NCBI RefSeq assembly: GCF_900100005.1
Contig: NZ_FNEB01000001.1
Span: 496,001 to 560,000 of the forward strand
From: Lutimaribacter saemankumensis
GTDB lineage: Bacteria; Pseudomonadota; Alphaproteobacteria; Rhodobacterales; Rhodobacteraceae
Direction: 5' to 3'
Length of the DNA stretch: 64,000 nt
The stretch's first letter is position 1. The number at the start of each line of letters is the position of its first letter. A program made the translations under genes and the position numbers. The notes below the pieces were generated by a model that saw nothing but the letters and a program-made list of their open reading frames with translations, had not been told where the DNA came from and did no database searches. Shown one piece after another: positions 36,690-46,037 of the stretch.

Positions 36690-37211
36690 TCAGACAGGTT
36701 TCAGGCCCGCGCGGAACCGGCGCATGTTATCCTGGTAATGCACAGCCGAGGCCCGCAGCATCGCTTCGGCCTTGCCGTCCAGCTCGCGCACGACCTTGCC
36801 GGGGCTGCCCATCACCAGGCTGTTGTCCGGGATTTCCTTGCCCTCAGTGACCAGCGCGCCCGCGCCGATCAGGCAATTGCGGCCGATCTTCGCCCCGTTC
36901 AGCACGGTGGCCCCCATGCCGATCAGGCTGTTTTCTCCGATCGTGCAGCCGTGCAGCATCGCCTTGTGGCCGATCGTGCAGCCGGCGCCGATCAGCAGCG
37001 GAAAGCCCATGTCGGTGTGCATCACCGTGTTTTCCTGCACGTTCGTGCCGGCCCCGATGCGGATTTCCTCGTTGTCGCCGCGCAACGTGGCGCCGAACCA
37101 GACGCTTGCGCCCGGCTCCAGCACGACACGGCCGATCACGTTCGCATCCGCCGCGACCCAGGTATCCTCGGCGATTTCGGGGCTCACCCCGTCAAGCGCA
37201 TAGATCGTCAT
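36690..37211 (-). CDS. Gamma-class carbonic anhydrase family protein
   Basis: Left-handed parallel beta-helix protein with hexapeptide repeats, 173 residues, forming trimers with metal sites between subunits. Residues for the zinc site appear in [11 protein letters not shown] and [12 protein letters not shown]. It is close to the YrdA/CaiE-type gamma-carbonic anhydrase homologues, many of which lack proven anhydrase activity. The start at 37211 is one base after the gmk stop, and the AGGAGG site lies inside the end of gmk, so expression is coupled. Confidence 0.88.
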   Translation of the reverse strand: MTIYALDGVSPEIAEDTWVAADANVIGRVVLEPGASVWFGATLRGDNEEIRIGAGTNVQENTVMHTDMGFPLLIGAGCTIGHKAMLHGCTIGENSLIGMGATVLNGAKIGRNCLIGAGALVTEGKEIPDNSLVMGSPGKVVRELDGKAEAMLRASAVHYQDNMRRFRAGLKPV

Positions 37212-37212
37212 G

Positions 37213-37857
37213 TCATTCCACCTCCTGAAATTCCTGCTGCAGCTTGCGCACATGTTCCACCAGGCCCGGCTGCTGCAACCGTTTCAGCCGGGTGGCGGTG
37301 ACGATGGTCTGCAGATCGGCGAATGTGCGCTCCAGGTCGTCATTGACCAGCACATAGTCATACGACCCCCAATGGCTGATCTCGTCCCAGCTTTTTTGCA
37401 TCCGCTTTGCGATCACCTCGGGCGTGTCCTGCCCCCGGCTGATCAGGCGGCGGCGCAGCTCCGCGATCGAGGGCGGCAGGATGAAGATCGACAGCGTGTG
37501 AGGCCCGAGGGCCGAATTGACGATCTGCTGCGCGCCCTGCCAGTCGATATCGAACAACACGTCACGCCCGGAATTGATCGCCTCTTCGACGGGCGCCCGC
37601 GGGCTGCCGTAGAAATTGCCGAACACATGGGCGTGTTCCAGCATCCCGTCCTGCGCGACCTGGCGCTTGAACTCCTCTTCGCTCAGGAAATGATAATCGG
37701 TGCCATCCGCCTCGCCGGGGCGCGGGGTGCGCGTGGTGGCCGAAACCGAGAAACTCAGGCTCGGATCCCACTCCAGCAGGCGCCGCGACAGGGTGGATTT
37801 GCCCGCACCCGAAGGTGACGAAAGGATGATCAGTAGGCCGCGCCTCGGTGTCGTCAT
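37213..37857 (-). CDS. gmk: Guanylate kinase
   Basis: Converts GMP and ATP to GDP and ADP, 214 residues. P-loop [10 protein letters not shown], the GMP-binding [23 protein letters not shown], and the lid/adenine region [11 protein letters not shown] and [19 protein letters not shown] are intact. The ATG at 37857 has GGAG 8 bases upstream; a GTG at 37866 that overlaps the yicC stop is the alternative. It is part of a yicC-gmk unit, a pairing common in bacteria. Confidence 0.95.
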   Translation of the reverse strand: MTTPRRGLLIILSSPSGAGKSTLSRRLLEWDPSLSFSVSATTRTPRPGEADGTDYHFLSEEEFKRQVAQDGMLEHAHVFGNFYGSPRAPVEEAINSGRDVLFDIDWQGAQQIVNSALGPHTLSIFILPPSIAELRRRLISRGQDTPEVIAKRMQKSWDEISHWGSYDYVLVNDDLERTFADLQTIVTATRLKRLQQPGLVEHVRKLQQEFQEVE

Positions 37858-37862
37858 CGGCT

Positions 37863-38753
37863 TCACTCCACGTTCTGGACCTGCTCGCGCATCTGGTCGA
37901 TCACCGTTTTCAGGTCCAGCCCGATCCGCGTCAACTCGGTATTCTGCGACTTCGAGCAGAGCGTATTCGCCTCGCGATTGAACTCCTGCATCAGGAAATC
38001 CAGCTTGCGCCCCACAGGCCCGTCCGTGTCCAGCAATTCGCGCGCGGCGTCCACATGGGCACGCAGGCGGTCCAGCTCTTCGGTGATGTCCGATTTGACC
38101 GCGATCAGCGCCAGTTCCTGCGCGATGCGCTGCGGGTCGGCATCCTCGGCCACGCCCATCACCCGCGCAAGCGACGCCTGCAGCGCCTCGGCCATGTCGC
38201 CGCGGCGCGCCTCGGCGGCCTGCGTGGCCGCAGCGGTCAGACGCGCGATTTCATCGAGCTGCCCACCCAGTATTGCAGCCAAAGCCGCGCCTTCGCTGGC
38301 CCGCATCTGCAGGAACGCCTCCAGCACGGGTTCGAAATCCTTCATCAGCGCGGCTTTCAACCCGGCCGCCTCGTCTTCGGGCGCCGAGGTTTCCAGAACG
38401 CCACGCAGGCCCAGGATGTCGGCCGCCGATGTCGGGCTGAGCGACAGGCCCTCGTGCTTTGCGCGCGCTTCGACCCGCGCCAGCGCCGACAGGACCGCCC
38501 CCAGCGCCGCCTCGTTGACGGATTGCCCGGCTTCACCTTCTTCGCGCGTGACCCGCAGGTTCAGCGTGACGGACCCGCGCGCCAGTGCCTTGCCCAGCCG
38601 CGCACGCAGCGCCGCCTCGAGCCCTTCGATCCAGTCGGGCATCCGCGCCCGGATATCGAGCCCCTTGGCGTTCACGCTGCGCAGTTCCCACGCCCAGCTG
38701 TGTTGCGATGTGCCGCCCTTGGCTGCGGCGAAGGCGGTCATGGATCTGATCAC
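37863..38753 (-). CDS. yicC: YicC family endoribonuclease
   Basis: A 296-residue protein of the YicC/YloC family, recently recognised as endoribonucleases that act on small RNAs and other transcripts. The N-terminal domain starts [13 protein letters not shown] and has [19 protein letters not shown]; the C-terminal DUF1732 part ends with the family signature [25 protein letters not shown]. It is the first gene of the yicC-gmk-carbonic anhydrase run and is divergent from the PAS protein gene, with a 213-base shared promoter region. Confidence 0.94.
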   Translation of the reverse strand: MIRSMTAFAAAKGGTSQHSWAWELRSVNAKGLDIRARMPDWIEGLEAALRARLGKALARGSVTLNLRVTREEGEAGQSVNEAALGAVLSALARVEARAKHEGLSLSPTSAADILGLRGVLETSAPEDEAAGLKAALMKDFEPVLEAFLQMRASEGAALAAILGGQLDEIARLTAAATQAAEARRGDMAEALQASLARVMGVAEDADPQRIAQELALIAVKSDITEELDRLRAHVDAARELLDTDGPVGRKLDFLMQEFNREANTLCSKSQNTELTRIGLDLKTVIDQMREQVQNVE

Positions 38754-38966
38754 CTGCGATCTCCCGTCATGGAATGCAGCCGTTGCCTACGCGCAATGCC
38801 GCCCGGGGGCAAGCGTAACGCCTGCCGCCCGGCCGTGCGAGGGTTAACCAAACCCTCCGAATTATGGCGCAAATCGGTTCAAATCGCTTAGGTTTACAGT
38901 CCGGTAACCTCGGTTGCCCTACGTTTAGCAAAGATTAACCGCGCCACGGGGCGCTGGAGGCTCAAG

Positions 38967-39650
38967 ATGACCGACACCCCTGATACCGCATATCGAAACC
39001 CTGCCACCGCACGGGTGACATCGCTGCACAAGGCGCGTCCGAACACCGATGCCGGAATGACGCCGCGCCTGTCCCAGGTCGAAGCATACTGGAACGCGCT
39101 GTGCCACGCGGGCGTTCCGCCGAAACGGGCGCAAATCGACCCGCGCGGGATCGAAACGGCGCTGGAATATGCCTTCATCGCGGAAAGGATCGCCCAGGGT
39201 GAGGCGCGATTGCGTGTGGCGGGGTCACATCTGTCGGACCTCATGGGAATGGAGATGCGAGGCATGCCACTCTCGTCGTTGTTTCTGCCCGCATCGCGTA
39301 GGGGTTTGTCCAATTCCATTGCGGCAATGTTCGACACCCCCGCCATCCTGCGCCTGCGTCTTTCCGGCGAAACCGGCCTTGGCAAGCCGGCCCTGCGGGC
39401 ACACGCGCTCTTGCTGCCTTTGCGCGGCGACGACGGTGCCGTCAACCGCGCCCTTGGGTGCCTTGTCAGCGATGGCGCGATCGGGCGCTGCCCGCGCCGT
39501 TTCGCAATCGACGCAACGGACATCCGCCCTGCGTTCGCGCAGCCCGCTGAGCTTGCAAGTCAACCTGCCCGCGGCCTTGCCGAACCGGTCGTCCCGTTTC
39601 GACGCCCGCCTCATGACAAGGCACATCTGCGCCTTGTCACAAGCGACTGA
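38967..39650 (+). CDS. PAS domain-containing protein (PAS_5 type)
   Basis: A 227-residue protein with a PAS-like domain at about 38-165 (VEAYWNALCHAGVPPKRAQIDPRGIETALEYAFIAERIAQGEARLRVAG), matching the PAS_5 family common in alphaproteobacteria. No kinase, cyclase or DNA-binding output domain follows; the C-terminus (about 175-227) looks disordered, ending PFRRPPHDKAHLRLVTSD. A GGAGG site precedes the ATG. The ligand and partner are unknown. Confidence 0.83.
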   Translation: MTDTPDTAYRNPATARVTSLHKARPNTDAGMTPRLSQVEAYWNALCHAGVPPKRAQIDPRGIETALEYAFIAERIAQGEARLRVAGSHLSDLMGMEMRGMPLSSLFLPASRRGLSNSIAAMFDTPAILRLRLSGETGLGKPALRAHALLLPLRGDDGAVNRALGCLVSDGAIGRCPRRFAIDATDIRPAFAQPAELASQPARGLAEPVVPFRRPPHDKAHLRLVTSD

Positions 39651-39653
39651 AGT

Positions 39654-39684
39654 AAAACGAAAAGGGGCGCCGTGGCGGCGCCCC
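39654..39684 (-). terminator. Rho-independent terminator of the DAHP synthase gene
   Basis: Stem GGGGCGCCG/CGGCGCCCC (9 bp, loop 3). On the minus strand it is followed by TTTTCGTTTT, just after the DAHP synthase stop. It lies a few bases beyond the PAS gene stop on the other strand. Confidence 0.82.
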
Positions 39685-39709
39685 TGTCATGCTCGAATTG
39701 CCCGCCGGA

Positions 39710-41077
39710 TCAGCCCGCGGCAACGGCCCTTGCATCGCGCAGGGACGACAGTTCTTCGGCCACGAGGAACGCAAGTTCCAGCGACTGGCTGGCGTTCAGG
39801 CGCGGGTCGCATGCGGTGTGATAGCGGTCCGACAGGTTCTCTTCGGTGACGGCGCGGACGCCGCCCGTGCATTCGGTCACGTCCTGGCCGGTCATTTCGA
39901 AATGCACGCCACCGGGGATCGTGCCTTCGGACCGGTGCACGGCAAAGAATTCCTGCACTTCGCGCAGGACCGCGTCGAACGGACGGGTCTTGAACCCGGT
40001 GGCCGATTTGATCGTGTTGCCGTGCATCGGGTCGCAGACCCAAAGCACGTTGGCGCCTTCCTTGCGCACGGTGTCGACCAGTCGCGGCAGATGCTCGGCC
40101 ACGTTGCCGGCACCGAACCGTGCGATCAGCGTCAGCCGGCCGTTTTCGTTGTCCGGGTTCAGCTTGGCCATCAGCACCTTGAGGTCTTCGGCGGTCATGC
40201 TCGGGCCGCACTTCAAACCGATCGGGTTCAGCACACCCCGGCAGAATTCCACATGCGCACCGTCGGGCTGGCGCGTGCGGTCGCCGATCCAGACCATGTG
40301 GCCAGACCCGGCCAGCCACTTGCCGCTGGTGGAATCGAGCCGCGTCAGCGCCTCTTCGTATTCCAGCAGCAGCGCCTCGTGGCTGGTGTAGAAATCCACC
40401 GTCTGCAGCGCATGGTTCTGATCGGACGTGATACCCGCAGCCGTCATGAAATCGAGCGTGTCGCTGATGCGGTTGGCCATGTCGCGGTATTTCTCGGCCT
40501 TTTCGCCCTCGGTAAAGCCCAGCGTCCACTGGTGCACCTGATGCACGTCGGCATAGCCACCCGTCGAGAACGCGCGCAACAGGTTCAGCGTGGCCGCCGC
40601 CTGCGTGTAGGCCTGCAGCATCTTGCGCGGGTCGGGGATACGGGCCTCGGGCGTGAAATCAAGCTCGTTGATGATGTCACCGCGATAGCTTGGCAGTTCC
40701 ACGCCATCGACCACTTCGGTCGGCGCCGAACGCGGCTTGGCGAACTGGCCCGCCATGCGGCCCACCTTGACCACGGGAACCTTGGCGCCATAGGTCAGCA
40801 CCATCGCCATCTGCAGCATCACCTTGAACGTGTCGCGGATCGCGTTCGCGCTGAACTGATCGAATGCTTCGGCACAATCGCCGCCCTGCAGCAGAAATGC
40901 CTTGCCCTGTGCCGCTTCGCCCAACGCCCGCTTGAGCTTGCGCGCCTCGCCCGCGAAAACGAGCGGCGGATACTTCGACAACTGGGCCTCGACGGTTTCC
41001 AGCGCCTCCTGATCCGTGTAATCGGGCATCTGAACCCGCGGCTTCTTGCGCCAATCGGTCTTTTGCCACTCGCTCAT
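39710..41077 (-). CDS. aroG: Class II 3-deoxy-7-phosphoheptulonate synthase
   Basis: First step of the shikimate pathway, joining phosphoenolpyruvate and erythrose 4-phosphate. Residues 1-455 match the plant-type class II enzyme: [12 protein letters not shown] near the start, [12 protein letters not shown] with the metal-ligand cysteine, the [16 protein letters not shown] active-site stretch, KCGPSMT and the VCDPMHGNT metal site. The start at 41077 has a GGAGAA site; the frame stays open 42 codons further upstream, into the promoter. It is divergent from the GlxA-type regulator. Confidence 0.95.
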   Translation of the reverse strand: MSEWQKTDWRKKPRVQMPDYTDQEALETVEAQLSKYPPLVFAGEARKLKRALGEAAQGKAFLLQGGDCAEAFDQFSANAIRDTFKVMLQMAMVLTYGAKVPVVKVGRMAGQFAKPRSAPTEVVDGVELPSYRGDIINELDFTPEARIPDPRKMLQAYTQAAATLNLLRAFSTGGYADVHQVHQWTLGFTEGEKAEKYRDMANRISDTLDFMTAAGITSDQNHALQTVDFYTSHEALLLEYEEALTRLDSTSGKWLAGSGHMVWIGDRTRQPDGAHVEFCRGVLNPIGLKCGPSMTAEDLKVLMAKLNPDNENGRLTLIARFGAGNVAEHLPRLVDTVRKEGANVLWVCDPMHGNTIKSATGFKTRPFDAVLREVQEFFAVHRSEGTIPGGVHFEMTGQDVTECTGGVRAVTEENLSDRYHTACDPRLNASQSLELAFLVAEELSSLRDARAVAAG

Positions 41078-41244
41078 CTGACTTCTCCGGTATGCAAGTT
41101 CTGCGTGAGTGGCCTCTATACAAAAGCCACGGGCCGGTGACCATATAAGAATCACGACGCCACCTGACGATTCCGTCCCCTGCCCCTTGATCCTGTCTGC
41201 CAAAGCGGGCTAACTGCCCGACAACATTCGCGCGCGGGAAGAAA

Positions 41245-42249
41245 ATGTCTGCCAAAACGCCACCGCAAAACACCGTGCCAACGCCCGTGACAAAACGGCG
41301 TTTCGTCTTTGTTTTGCTGGATAACTTCACCTTGCTCAGCTTTGCATCGGCGCTGGAATGCCTGCGCATCGCCAATCGCATGATCGGGCAGCAGGCCTAT
41401 GAATGGAAACTGATCGGCGAAGGTGGCGAAACCGCAAGCTGTTCGGCAGGCACGGAATTCAAGCTGGACGACGACCTGATCGAACTGTCGCGCGACGACA
41501 CCGTTCTGGTTTGTGGCGGCATCAACGTACAAAAAGCGACGACAAAACGCATGCTCAGCTGGCTGCGCCGCGAGGCACGCAAGGGCCTGCGCCTGGGCGG
41601 GCTGTGCACCGCGGCCTACACGCTGGCGCGGGCCGGGCTTCTGGATGGCAAGCGCGCGACGATCCACTGGGAAAACCAGGACAGCTTCGCTGAGGAGTTC
41701 GACGAGGTCACGCTGACCAAGTCGGTCTTTGTGATCGATGGCAACCGGATGACGACCGCCGGCGGGACGTCCTCGATCGACCTTATGCTGAAGCTGGTGG
41801 CCGACGATCATGGTGAGGAAATCGCCAATCTGGTGGCCGACCAGCAGATCTATTCCTCGATCCGCACCGACCAGGACACCCAGCGCCTGAGTGTTCCCAC
41901 GCGTATCGGCGTACGCCACCCCAAGCTGAGCCAGGTGATCCAGAAGATGGAACAGAATATCGAGGAGCCGATCAGCCCCTCGATCCTGGCAAAAGAGGTC
42001 GGCATGTCGACCCGGCAGTTGGAACGGCTTTTCCGGCGCTACCTCAACCGCAGCCCCAAGCGCTATTACATGGAATTGCGGCTGCAGAAGGCCCGCAACC
42101 TGCTGATGCAGACCGACATGAGCGTGATCAACGTGGCGTTGGCGTGCGGCTTTGCCTCGCCCTCTCATTTCTCGAAATGCTACCGGGCGCATTACAACAC
42201 CACCCCCTACCGCGAACGCGGAAGCCAGGGCGCGCGTCTGTCGATCTGA
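41245..42249 (+). CDS. GlxA family AraC-type transcriptional regulator
   Basis: A 334-residue regulator joining an N-terminal DJ-1/PfpI-like domain (about 18-185; FVFVLLDNFTLLSFASALECLRIANRM, VLVCGGINV, GLCTAAYTLARAGLLDG) to a C-terminal AraC double helix-turn-helix (about 230-325; PSILAKEVGMSTRQLERLFRRYL and VALACGFASPSHFSKCYRAHYN). Family members such as GbdR, CdhR and ArgR sense amino acids or quaternary amines. Divergent from the DAHP synthase gene with 167 bases between; whether it controls that gene is open. Confidence 0.9.
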   Translation: MSAKTPPQNTVPTPVTKRRFVFVLLDNFTLLSFASALECLRIANRMIGQQAYEWKLIGEGGETASCSAGTEFKLDDDLIELSRDDTVLVCGGINVQKATTKRMLSWLRREARKGLRLGGLCTAAYTLARAGLLDGKRATIHWENQDSFAEEFDEVTLTKSVFVIDGNRMTTAGGTSSIDLMLKLVADDHGEEIANLVADQQIYSSIRTDQDTQRLSVPTRIGVRHPKLSQVIQKMEQNIEEPISPSILAKEVGMSTRQLERLFRRYLNRSPKRYYMELRLQKARNLLMQTDMSVINVALACGFASPSHFSKCYRAHYNTTPYRERGSQGARLSI

Positions 42250-42283
42250 AACCCGCGCGGTTTGGCGTCGAAAGCGCGCGGTT

Positions 42284-43387
42284 TCAGCGCGCCGGCGTCA
42301 GGCGGTAGATCGCACCGTTGGCTTCCGAGATCATCCAGATCGATCCGTCGGGCGCCTCGCGCAGGTCGCGGACGCGCAGCGTCGCGTTGCCCTCGATCCG
42401 CTCGATTTCGCGCAGGGGTGAACCGGACAGGCGGCTGATCATGTCGAACTTGAGCGAGCCGACCAGGAAATCCCCTTTCCAATCCGGCCAGAGCTTGCCC
42501 GAATAGATCACCATCCCCGAAGGCGCGATCGACGGATCCCAGTAGAATTCCGGCTGCTCCATACCAGGCTTGGCGGTGCCTTCGCCGATCTTTGCGCCGG
42601 AATAGTGCCGGCCGTAGGAGATCACCGGCCAGCCATAATTGCGCCCCTTGCGTATCAGGTTCACCTCGTCGCCCCCGCGCGCGCCGTGGGCATTGGTCCA
42701 CAGACGGCCCCGTCCATCGAGCGCCATGCCCTGCGGGTTGCGGTGCCCCCATGTCCAGATTTCCGGCCGTGCGCCGTCACGGCCGACCAACGGATTGTCG
42801 GCGGGCACGCTGCCGTCGCGGTTGATGCGGATGATGCTGCCATTGTGACGCCCGACATCCTGCGCCGAAGGCCGGTCGCCGCGATCCCCGATCGACAGGA
42901 AGATCCGTCCATCGGGCCCTTCGACCAGCCGCCCGCCGAAATGCCGCCCACCCGAACTGCCCGGCGCCATTTCGAACAGGCGCCGAACGTCCTGCAAACG
43001 CGTCCCGTCGGCGCTGAGCGTGCCTGCGCTGATCGCCGTGCCCGCACCGCCCGGCTGGCGGGCGGCGTGCGAGAACAGAACCTCGAGCGTGGTCGCGAAA
43101 TCGCGCGGGATCAGCACGTCCAGCAAACCGCCCTGCCCGATTTCGACCAGATCGCCAGGCAAGCCGGCCACTTCGTCCCTGCTGCCATCGGCCCGCAAAT
43201 GCCACAGCGTTCCGCCGCGTTCGGTCACGAGCACACCGCCATCTGGCAGGAACCCGAGCGACCAGGGGGCAAAAAACCCATCGGCCACCAGATCGGCCTG
43301 GATCGGCCCGCCGCGACTGTCGAGACGCTCGGCCCAGGCGGGCACGGCAAGACAAATAGACAGGGCGACAAGCGCGGCACGAAACAT
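42284..43387 (-). CDS. PQQ-dependent sugar dehydrogenase (GSDH family), exported
   Basis: A 367-residue periplasmic beta-propeller enzyme of the soluble aldose sugar dehydrogenase family. The signal peptide is MFRAALVALSICLAVPAWA; the ATG at 43387 has a GGAGGAG site. The propeller shows family marks: FFAPWSLGFLPDGGVLVTERGG, GRIFLSIGDRGDRP, WTWGHRNPQGMALDGRGRLW, GARGGDEVNLIRKGRNYGWP and SGMVIYSGKLWPDWKGDFLVGSL. PQQ is bound in the central tunnel in characterised members. The sugar substrate is not known. Confidence 0.9.
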   Translation of the reverse strand: MFRAALVALSICLAVPAWAERLDSRGGPIQADLVADGFFAPWSLGFLPDGGVLVTERGGTLWHLRADGSRDEVAGLPGDLVEIGQGGLLDVLIPRDFATTLEVLFSHAARQPGGAGTAISAGTLSADGTRLQDVRRLFEMAPGSSGGRHFGGRLVEGPDGRIFLSIGDRGDRPSAQDVGRHNGSIIRINRDGSVPADNPLVGRDGARPEIWTWGHRNPQGMALDGRGRLWTNAHGARGGDEVNLIRKGRNYGWPVISYGRHYSGAKIGEGTAKPGMEQPEFYWDPSIAPSGMVIYSGKLWPDWKGDFLVGSLKFDMISRLSGSPLREIERIEGNATLRVRDLREAPDGSIWMISEANGAIYRLTPAR

Positions 43388-43429
43388 GCAACTCCTCCGA
43401 CAGACTGCGAGTTTCATATTAAGATGGAA

Positions 43430-43472
43430 TGCCGCAGGCCCGGGACAACCCCGGTGCGTTTGCGTTGCGGCA
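43430..43472. other. Nested inverted repeat in a divergent promoter region
   Basis: Outer arms TGCCGCA (43430-43436) and TGCGGCA (43466-43472) enclose an inner stem CCGGG-ACAAC-CCCGG (43440-43454). It lies between the divergent sugar dehydrogenase gene and the small secreted-protein gene at 43554. There is no T-tract. It could be a structured leader or an operator; nothing ties it to a known riboswitch class. Confidence 0.35.
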
Positions 43473-43553
43473 GGATTACCGAAACGCCTTTTCTTTTCAA
43501 ATTTGTCGGAATAGGCTCCGAAACGGACCTAAGTTCCAACGGGGAGTCGAGGA

Positions 43554-43781
43554 ATGAAAACACTGATTCTGGCGGTGACCGCCGCGCTTGGCACATTGCG
43601 GGCCGGCGCAGCGCAGTCCGACCGGACCGGTATTCCGTCACCGGGTGACCTCATGCGCCAATCGGCGCGGTCGCTTCGTTCCCTTCTGTCGCCAGCGCCG
43701 CGCCCTATTCCGGTGCCGGTGCGAGCCGCACGCCGGGGCGACGACTATCCGGTCAAACGGAACAAGGGTTACAAAATCTGA
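43554..43781 (+). CDS. Small putative secreted protein
   Basis: A 75-residue ORF with a likely signal peptide (MKTLILAVTAALGTLRAGA-AQ) and a short basic, proline-rich mature part (RPIPVPVRAARRGDDYPVKRNKGYK). A GGGGAG site lies about 10 bases upstream of the ATG. GC-rich third positions support coding. It is 95 bases upstream of the ABC transporter binding-protein gene on the same strand. No family is recognised, and it could be a chance ORF. Confidence 0.5.
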   Translation: MKTLILAVTAALGTLRAGAAQSDRTGIPSPGDLMRQSARSLRSLLSPAPRPIPVPVRAARRGDDYPVKRNKGYKI

Positions 43782-43875
43782 GCAAATGAAACGGAAGGCG
43801 CCGGGATAACGGCCACCCTGTCCGTTCAGCATGGCCGCGTTACAGTAGGGCCAAACCAACCAAGGGAGTAAACCA

Positions 43876-45057
43876 ATGAAGAAATTTCTGACCGCGACCG
43901 CAGCCGTGGCGCTGATGGCGTCGGGCGCTGCCGCCGAAGAGGTCAAGATCGGCATCCTGCAGGGCTTTACCGGCCCGACGGAATCGCTGGTCGGCCCGAT
44001 GGCCTCGGCAATGGAAATGGCGATCGAAGAGGTGAACGCGAGCGGCAAGTTCATGAACGGCATGACCGTCGTTCCGGTCCGCGGCGACTCGACCTGCATC
44101 GACGCATCGGCCGGCACCGCAGCCGCCGAACGTGCGATCACCGCCGATGGCGTCAAAGGCATCGTGGGCGGCACCTGTTCGGGTGTGACCGGTGCGATCC
44201 TGGCCAACGTGGCCGTGCCGAACGGCATCGTGATGATCTCGCCCTCGGCCACCAGCCCCGCGCTGACCACCGCCGAAGACAACGGCCTGTTCTTCCGCAC
44301 CGCTCCGTCGGATGCGCGCCAGGGCGAAGTCATGGCCAACATCCTGCTGGATGACGGCGTGAAATCGGTTGCCGTGACCTATACCAACAACGACTACGGC
44401 AAGGGTCTGGCAGATGCGTTCGCCGCCGCCTACACCGACAAAGGTGGCGAAGTGACGATCTCGGCCGCACACGAAGACGGCAAGGCAGACTATTCGGCCG
44501 AAGTCGCCTCACTGGCAGCCGCCGGCGGCGAAGTGCTGGTTGTCGCGGGTTATCTTGACCAGGGTGGCGCGGGCATCATCCGCTCGGCACTCGACACTGG
44601 CGCGTTCGATCGTTTCCACCTGCCTGACGGCATGGTCGGCCAGTCGCTGTCGGATGCGTTCGGCACCGAGATCGAAGGCTCCAAGGGTCAGGCTCCGGGC
44701 TCCAACAGCGACGGCACCAAGATCTTCCAGGACATGGGTGCCGACAAGTTCGACAGCCAGTCGCCCTATACCGCCGAAGGTTATGACGCGGCAGCTCTGA
44801 TCATGCTGGCCATGCAGGCCGCCGGTTCGACCGATCCCAACGTCTACAAGGACAAGGTGGAAATGGTCGCCAACGCTCCGGGCGAAAAGATCAACCCCGG
44901 TGAGCTGGGCAAGGCACTGGAAATCCTGGCCAATGGCGGGGATGTCGACCTGGTCGGCGCCACCGGCGTCGAGCTGATCGGCCCGGGCGAAGCCGCCGGC
45001 AGCTACCGCGTTGTGGAAATCAAGGACGGCAAGTTCGTAACCGTCGAATACCGCTAA
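43876..45057 (+). CDS. Branched-chain-type ABC transporter substrate-binding protein
   Basis: A 393-residue periplasmic receptor of the LivJ/LivK class (periplasmic-binding fold type I). The signal peptide is MKKFLTATAAVALMASGAAA. The mature part has KIGILQGFTGPTESLVGPMASAMEMAIEEVNASGK, VVPVRGDSTCIDASAG, IVGGTCSGVTGAILA and VAVTYTNNDYGKGLADAFAAAY. The start has an AGGGAG site. It heads the five-gene importer; a hairpin follows it. A leucine/isoleucine/valine substrate is the default guess, but this class also takes amides and other amino acids. Confidence 0.88.
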   Translation: MKKFLTATAAVALMASGAAAEEVKIGILQGFTGPTESLVGPMASAMEMAIEEVNASGKFMNGMTVVPVRGDSTCIDASAGTAAAERAITADGVKGIVGGTCSGVTGAILANVAVPNGIVMISPSATSPALTTAEDNGLFFRTAPSDARQGEVMANILLDDGVKSVAVTYTNNDYGKGLADAFAAAYTDKGGEVTISAAHEDGKADYSAEVASLAAAGGEVLVVAGYLDQGGAGIIRSALDTGAFDRFHLPDGMVGQSLSDAFGTEIEGSKGQAPGSNSDGTKIFQDMGADKFDSQSPYTAEGYDAAALIMLAMQAAGSTDPNVYKDKVEMVANAPGEKINPGELGKALEILANGGDVDLVGATGVELIGPGEAAGSYRVVEIKDGKFVTVEYR

Positions 45058-45074
45058 ATCGGCAAATACGCGAC

Positions 45075-45103
45075 GCCGCGCCCCGGCCAGACCGGGGCGC
45101 GGC
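45075..45103 (+). terminator. Hairpin between binding-protein and ATPase genes
   Basis: Perfect 12-bp stem GCCGCGCCCCGG/CCGGGGCGCGGC with a 5-base loop, 17 bases after the binding-protein stop. There is no T-tract, so it is more likely a 3'-end stabiliser or attenuator than a full stop. Confidence 0.65.
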
Positions 45104-45142
45104 ATTCTGCATCCGCAATCGCACGATTATCCCGGGGGACAT

Positions 45143-45943
45143 ATGGGACAGATGATCGTCGTCGAGGACGTGCACAAGCATTTCGGCGGGTTTCATGCCG
45201 TCGATGGCGCGTCGCTTGAAATCGCCGAAGGGTCGATCACCGGGCTGATCGGGCCGAACGGCGCAGGCAAGACCACCCTTTTCAACGTGATCGCCGGCGT
45301 TCTGCCGCCGACATCGGGCCGCATAACCATGCAGGGCGAGGACATCACCGGCCTGCCCCCGCACGAGCTGTTCCACAAGGGCCTGCTGCGCACCTTCCAG
45401 ATCGCGCACGAATTCCATTCGATGAGCTGCCGGGAAAACCTGATGATGGTGCCGGGCAACCAGTCGGGCGAACGGCTGTGGGACACCTGGTTCGGCCGCA
45501 AGCGCATCGCTGACGAAGAACGCGCCTTGCGCGCCAAGGCCGACGAGGTTCTTGAATTCCTGACCATCAGCCACCTGGCCGATCACAAGGCGGGCCAGGT
45601 GTCGGGCGGGCAGAAAAAGCTTCTGGAACTGGGCCGTACGATGATGGTCGATGCCAAGATCGTTTTCCTGGACGAGGTCGGCGCCGGCGTGAACCGGACG
45701 CTTCTGAACACGATCGGGGATGCGATCATCCAGCTCAACAAGGAGCGCGGATATACATTCGTCGTGATCGAACACGACATGGATTTCATCGAAAAGCTTT
45801 GCGATCCGGTGATCTGCATGGCCGAAGGCAAGGTTCTGGCCGAAGGTACGCTGGCCGAGATCAAGGCAAACGAGCACGTGATCGAGGCCTACCTGGGCAC
45901 GGGGCTGAAAAACAAGGACAAGCTGGAAGAAACCGGGGCGTAA
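45143..45943 (+). CDS. livG: Branched-chain ABC transporter ATP-binding protein (LivG type)
   Basis: A 266-residue ATPase of the LivG class. Walker A GPNGAGKTT, Q-loop LRTFQIAHEFHSMSCRENLM, signature VSGGQKKLLELGR, switch histidine VIEHDMDF and the end VIEAYLG are all typical. The Walker B reads FLDEVGAGVN, where most LivG have DEPxAGMN; the catalytic glutamate is kept. It lies 85 bases after the binding-protein gene and 94 bases before livF. Confidence 0.93.
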   Translation: MGQMIVVEDVHKHFGGFHAVDGASLEIAEGSITGLIGPNGAGKTTLFNVIAGVLPPTSGRITMQGEDITGLPPHELFHKGLLRTFQIAHEFHSMSCRENLMMVPGNQSGERLWDTWFGRKRIADEERALRAKADEVLEFLTISHLADHKAGQVSGGQKKLLELGRTMMVDAKIVFLDEVGAGVNRTLLNTIGDAIIQLNKERGYTFVVIEHDMDFIEKLCDPVICMAEGKVLAEGTLAEIKANEHVIEAYLGTGLKNKDKLEETGA

Positions 45944-46037
45944 ACGGGGCGCGTGCCGCAGGCACGCCCGCCCCAGCATGGCGGGGCAACCCCGCACCCG
46001 CAAGAAAATTCCGGCAACAAGAAGACGGGGGACGGCA

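Noticed and set aside
38754-38966. CtrA site (TTAA-N7-TTAA) before the PAS gene
   Set aside because: Only half-sites (TTAACC, TTAACCG) occur, without the 7-base spacing to a second half.
41078-41244. Possible Trp/Tyr leader peptide before the DAHP synthase ([11 protein letters not shown])
   Set aside because: The frame has no stop before the aroG coding region and lacks the codon run and hairpins of an attenuator.
43501-43553. General-stress ECF promoter (GGAAT...GTT)
   Set aside because: The spacing is off by about two bases and the second element is too short to be significant.
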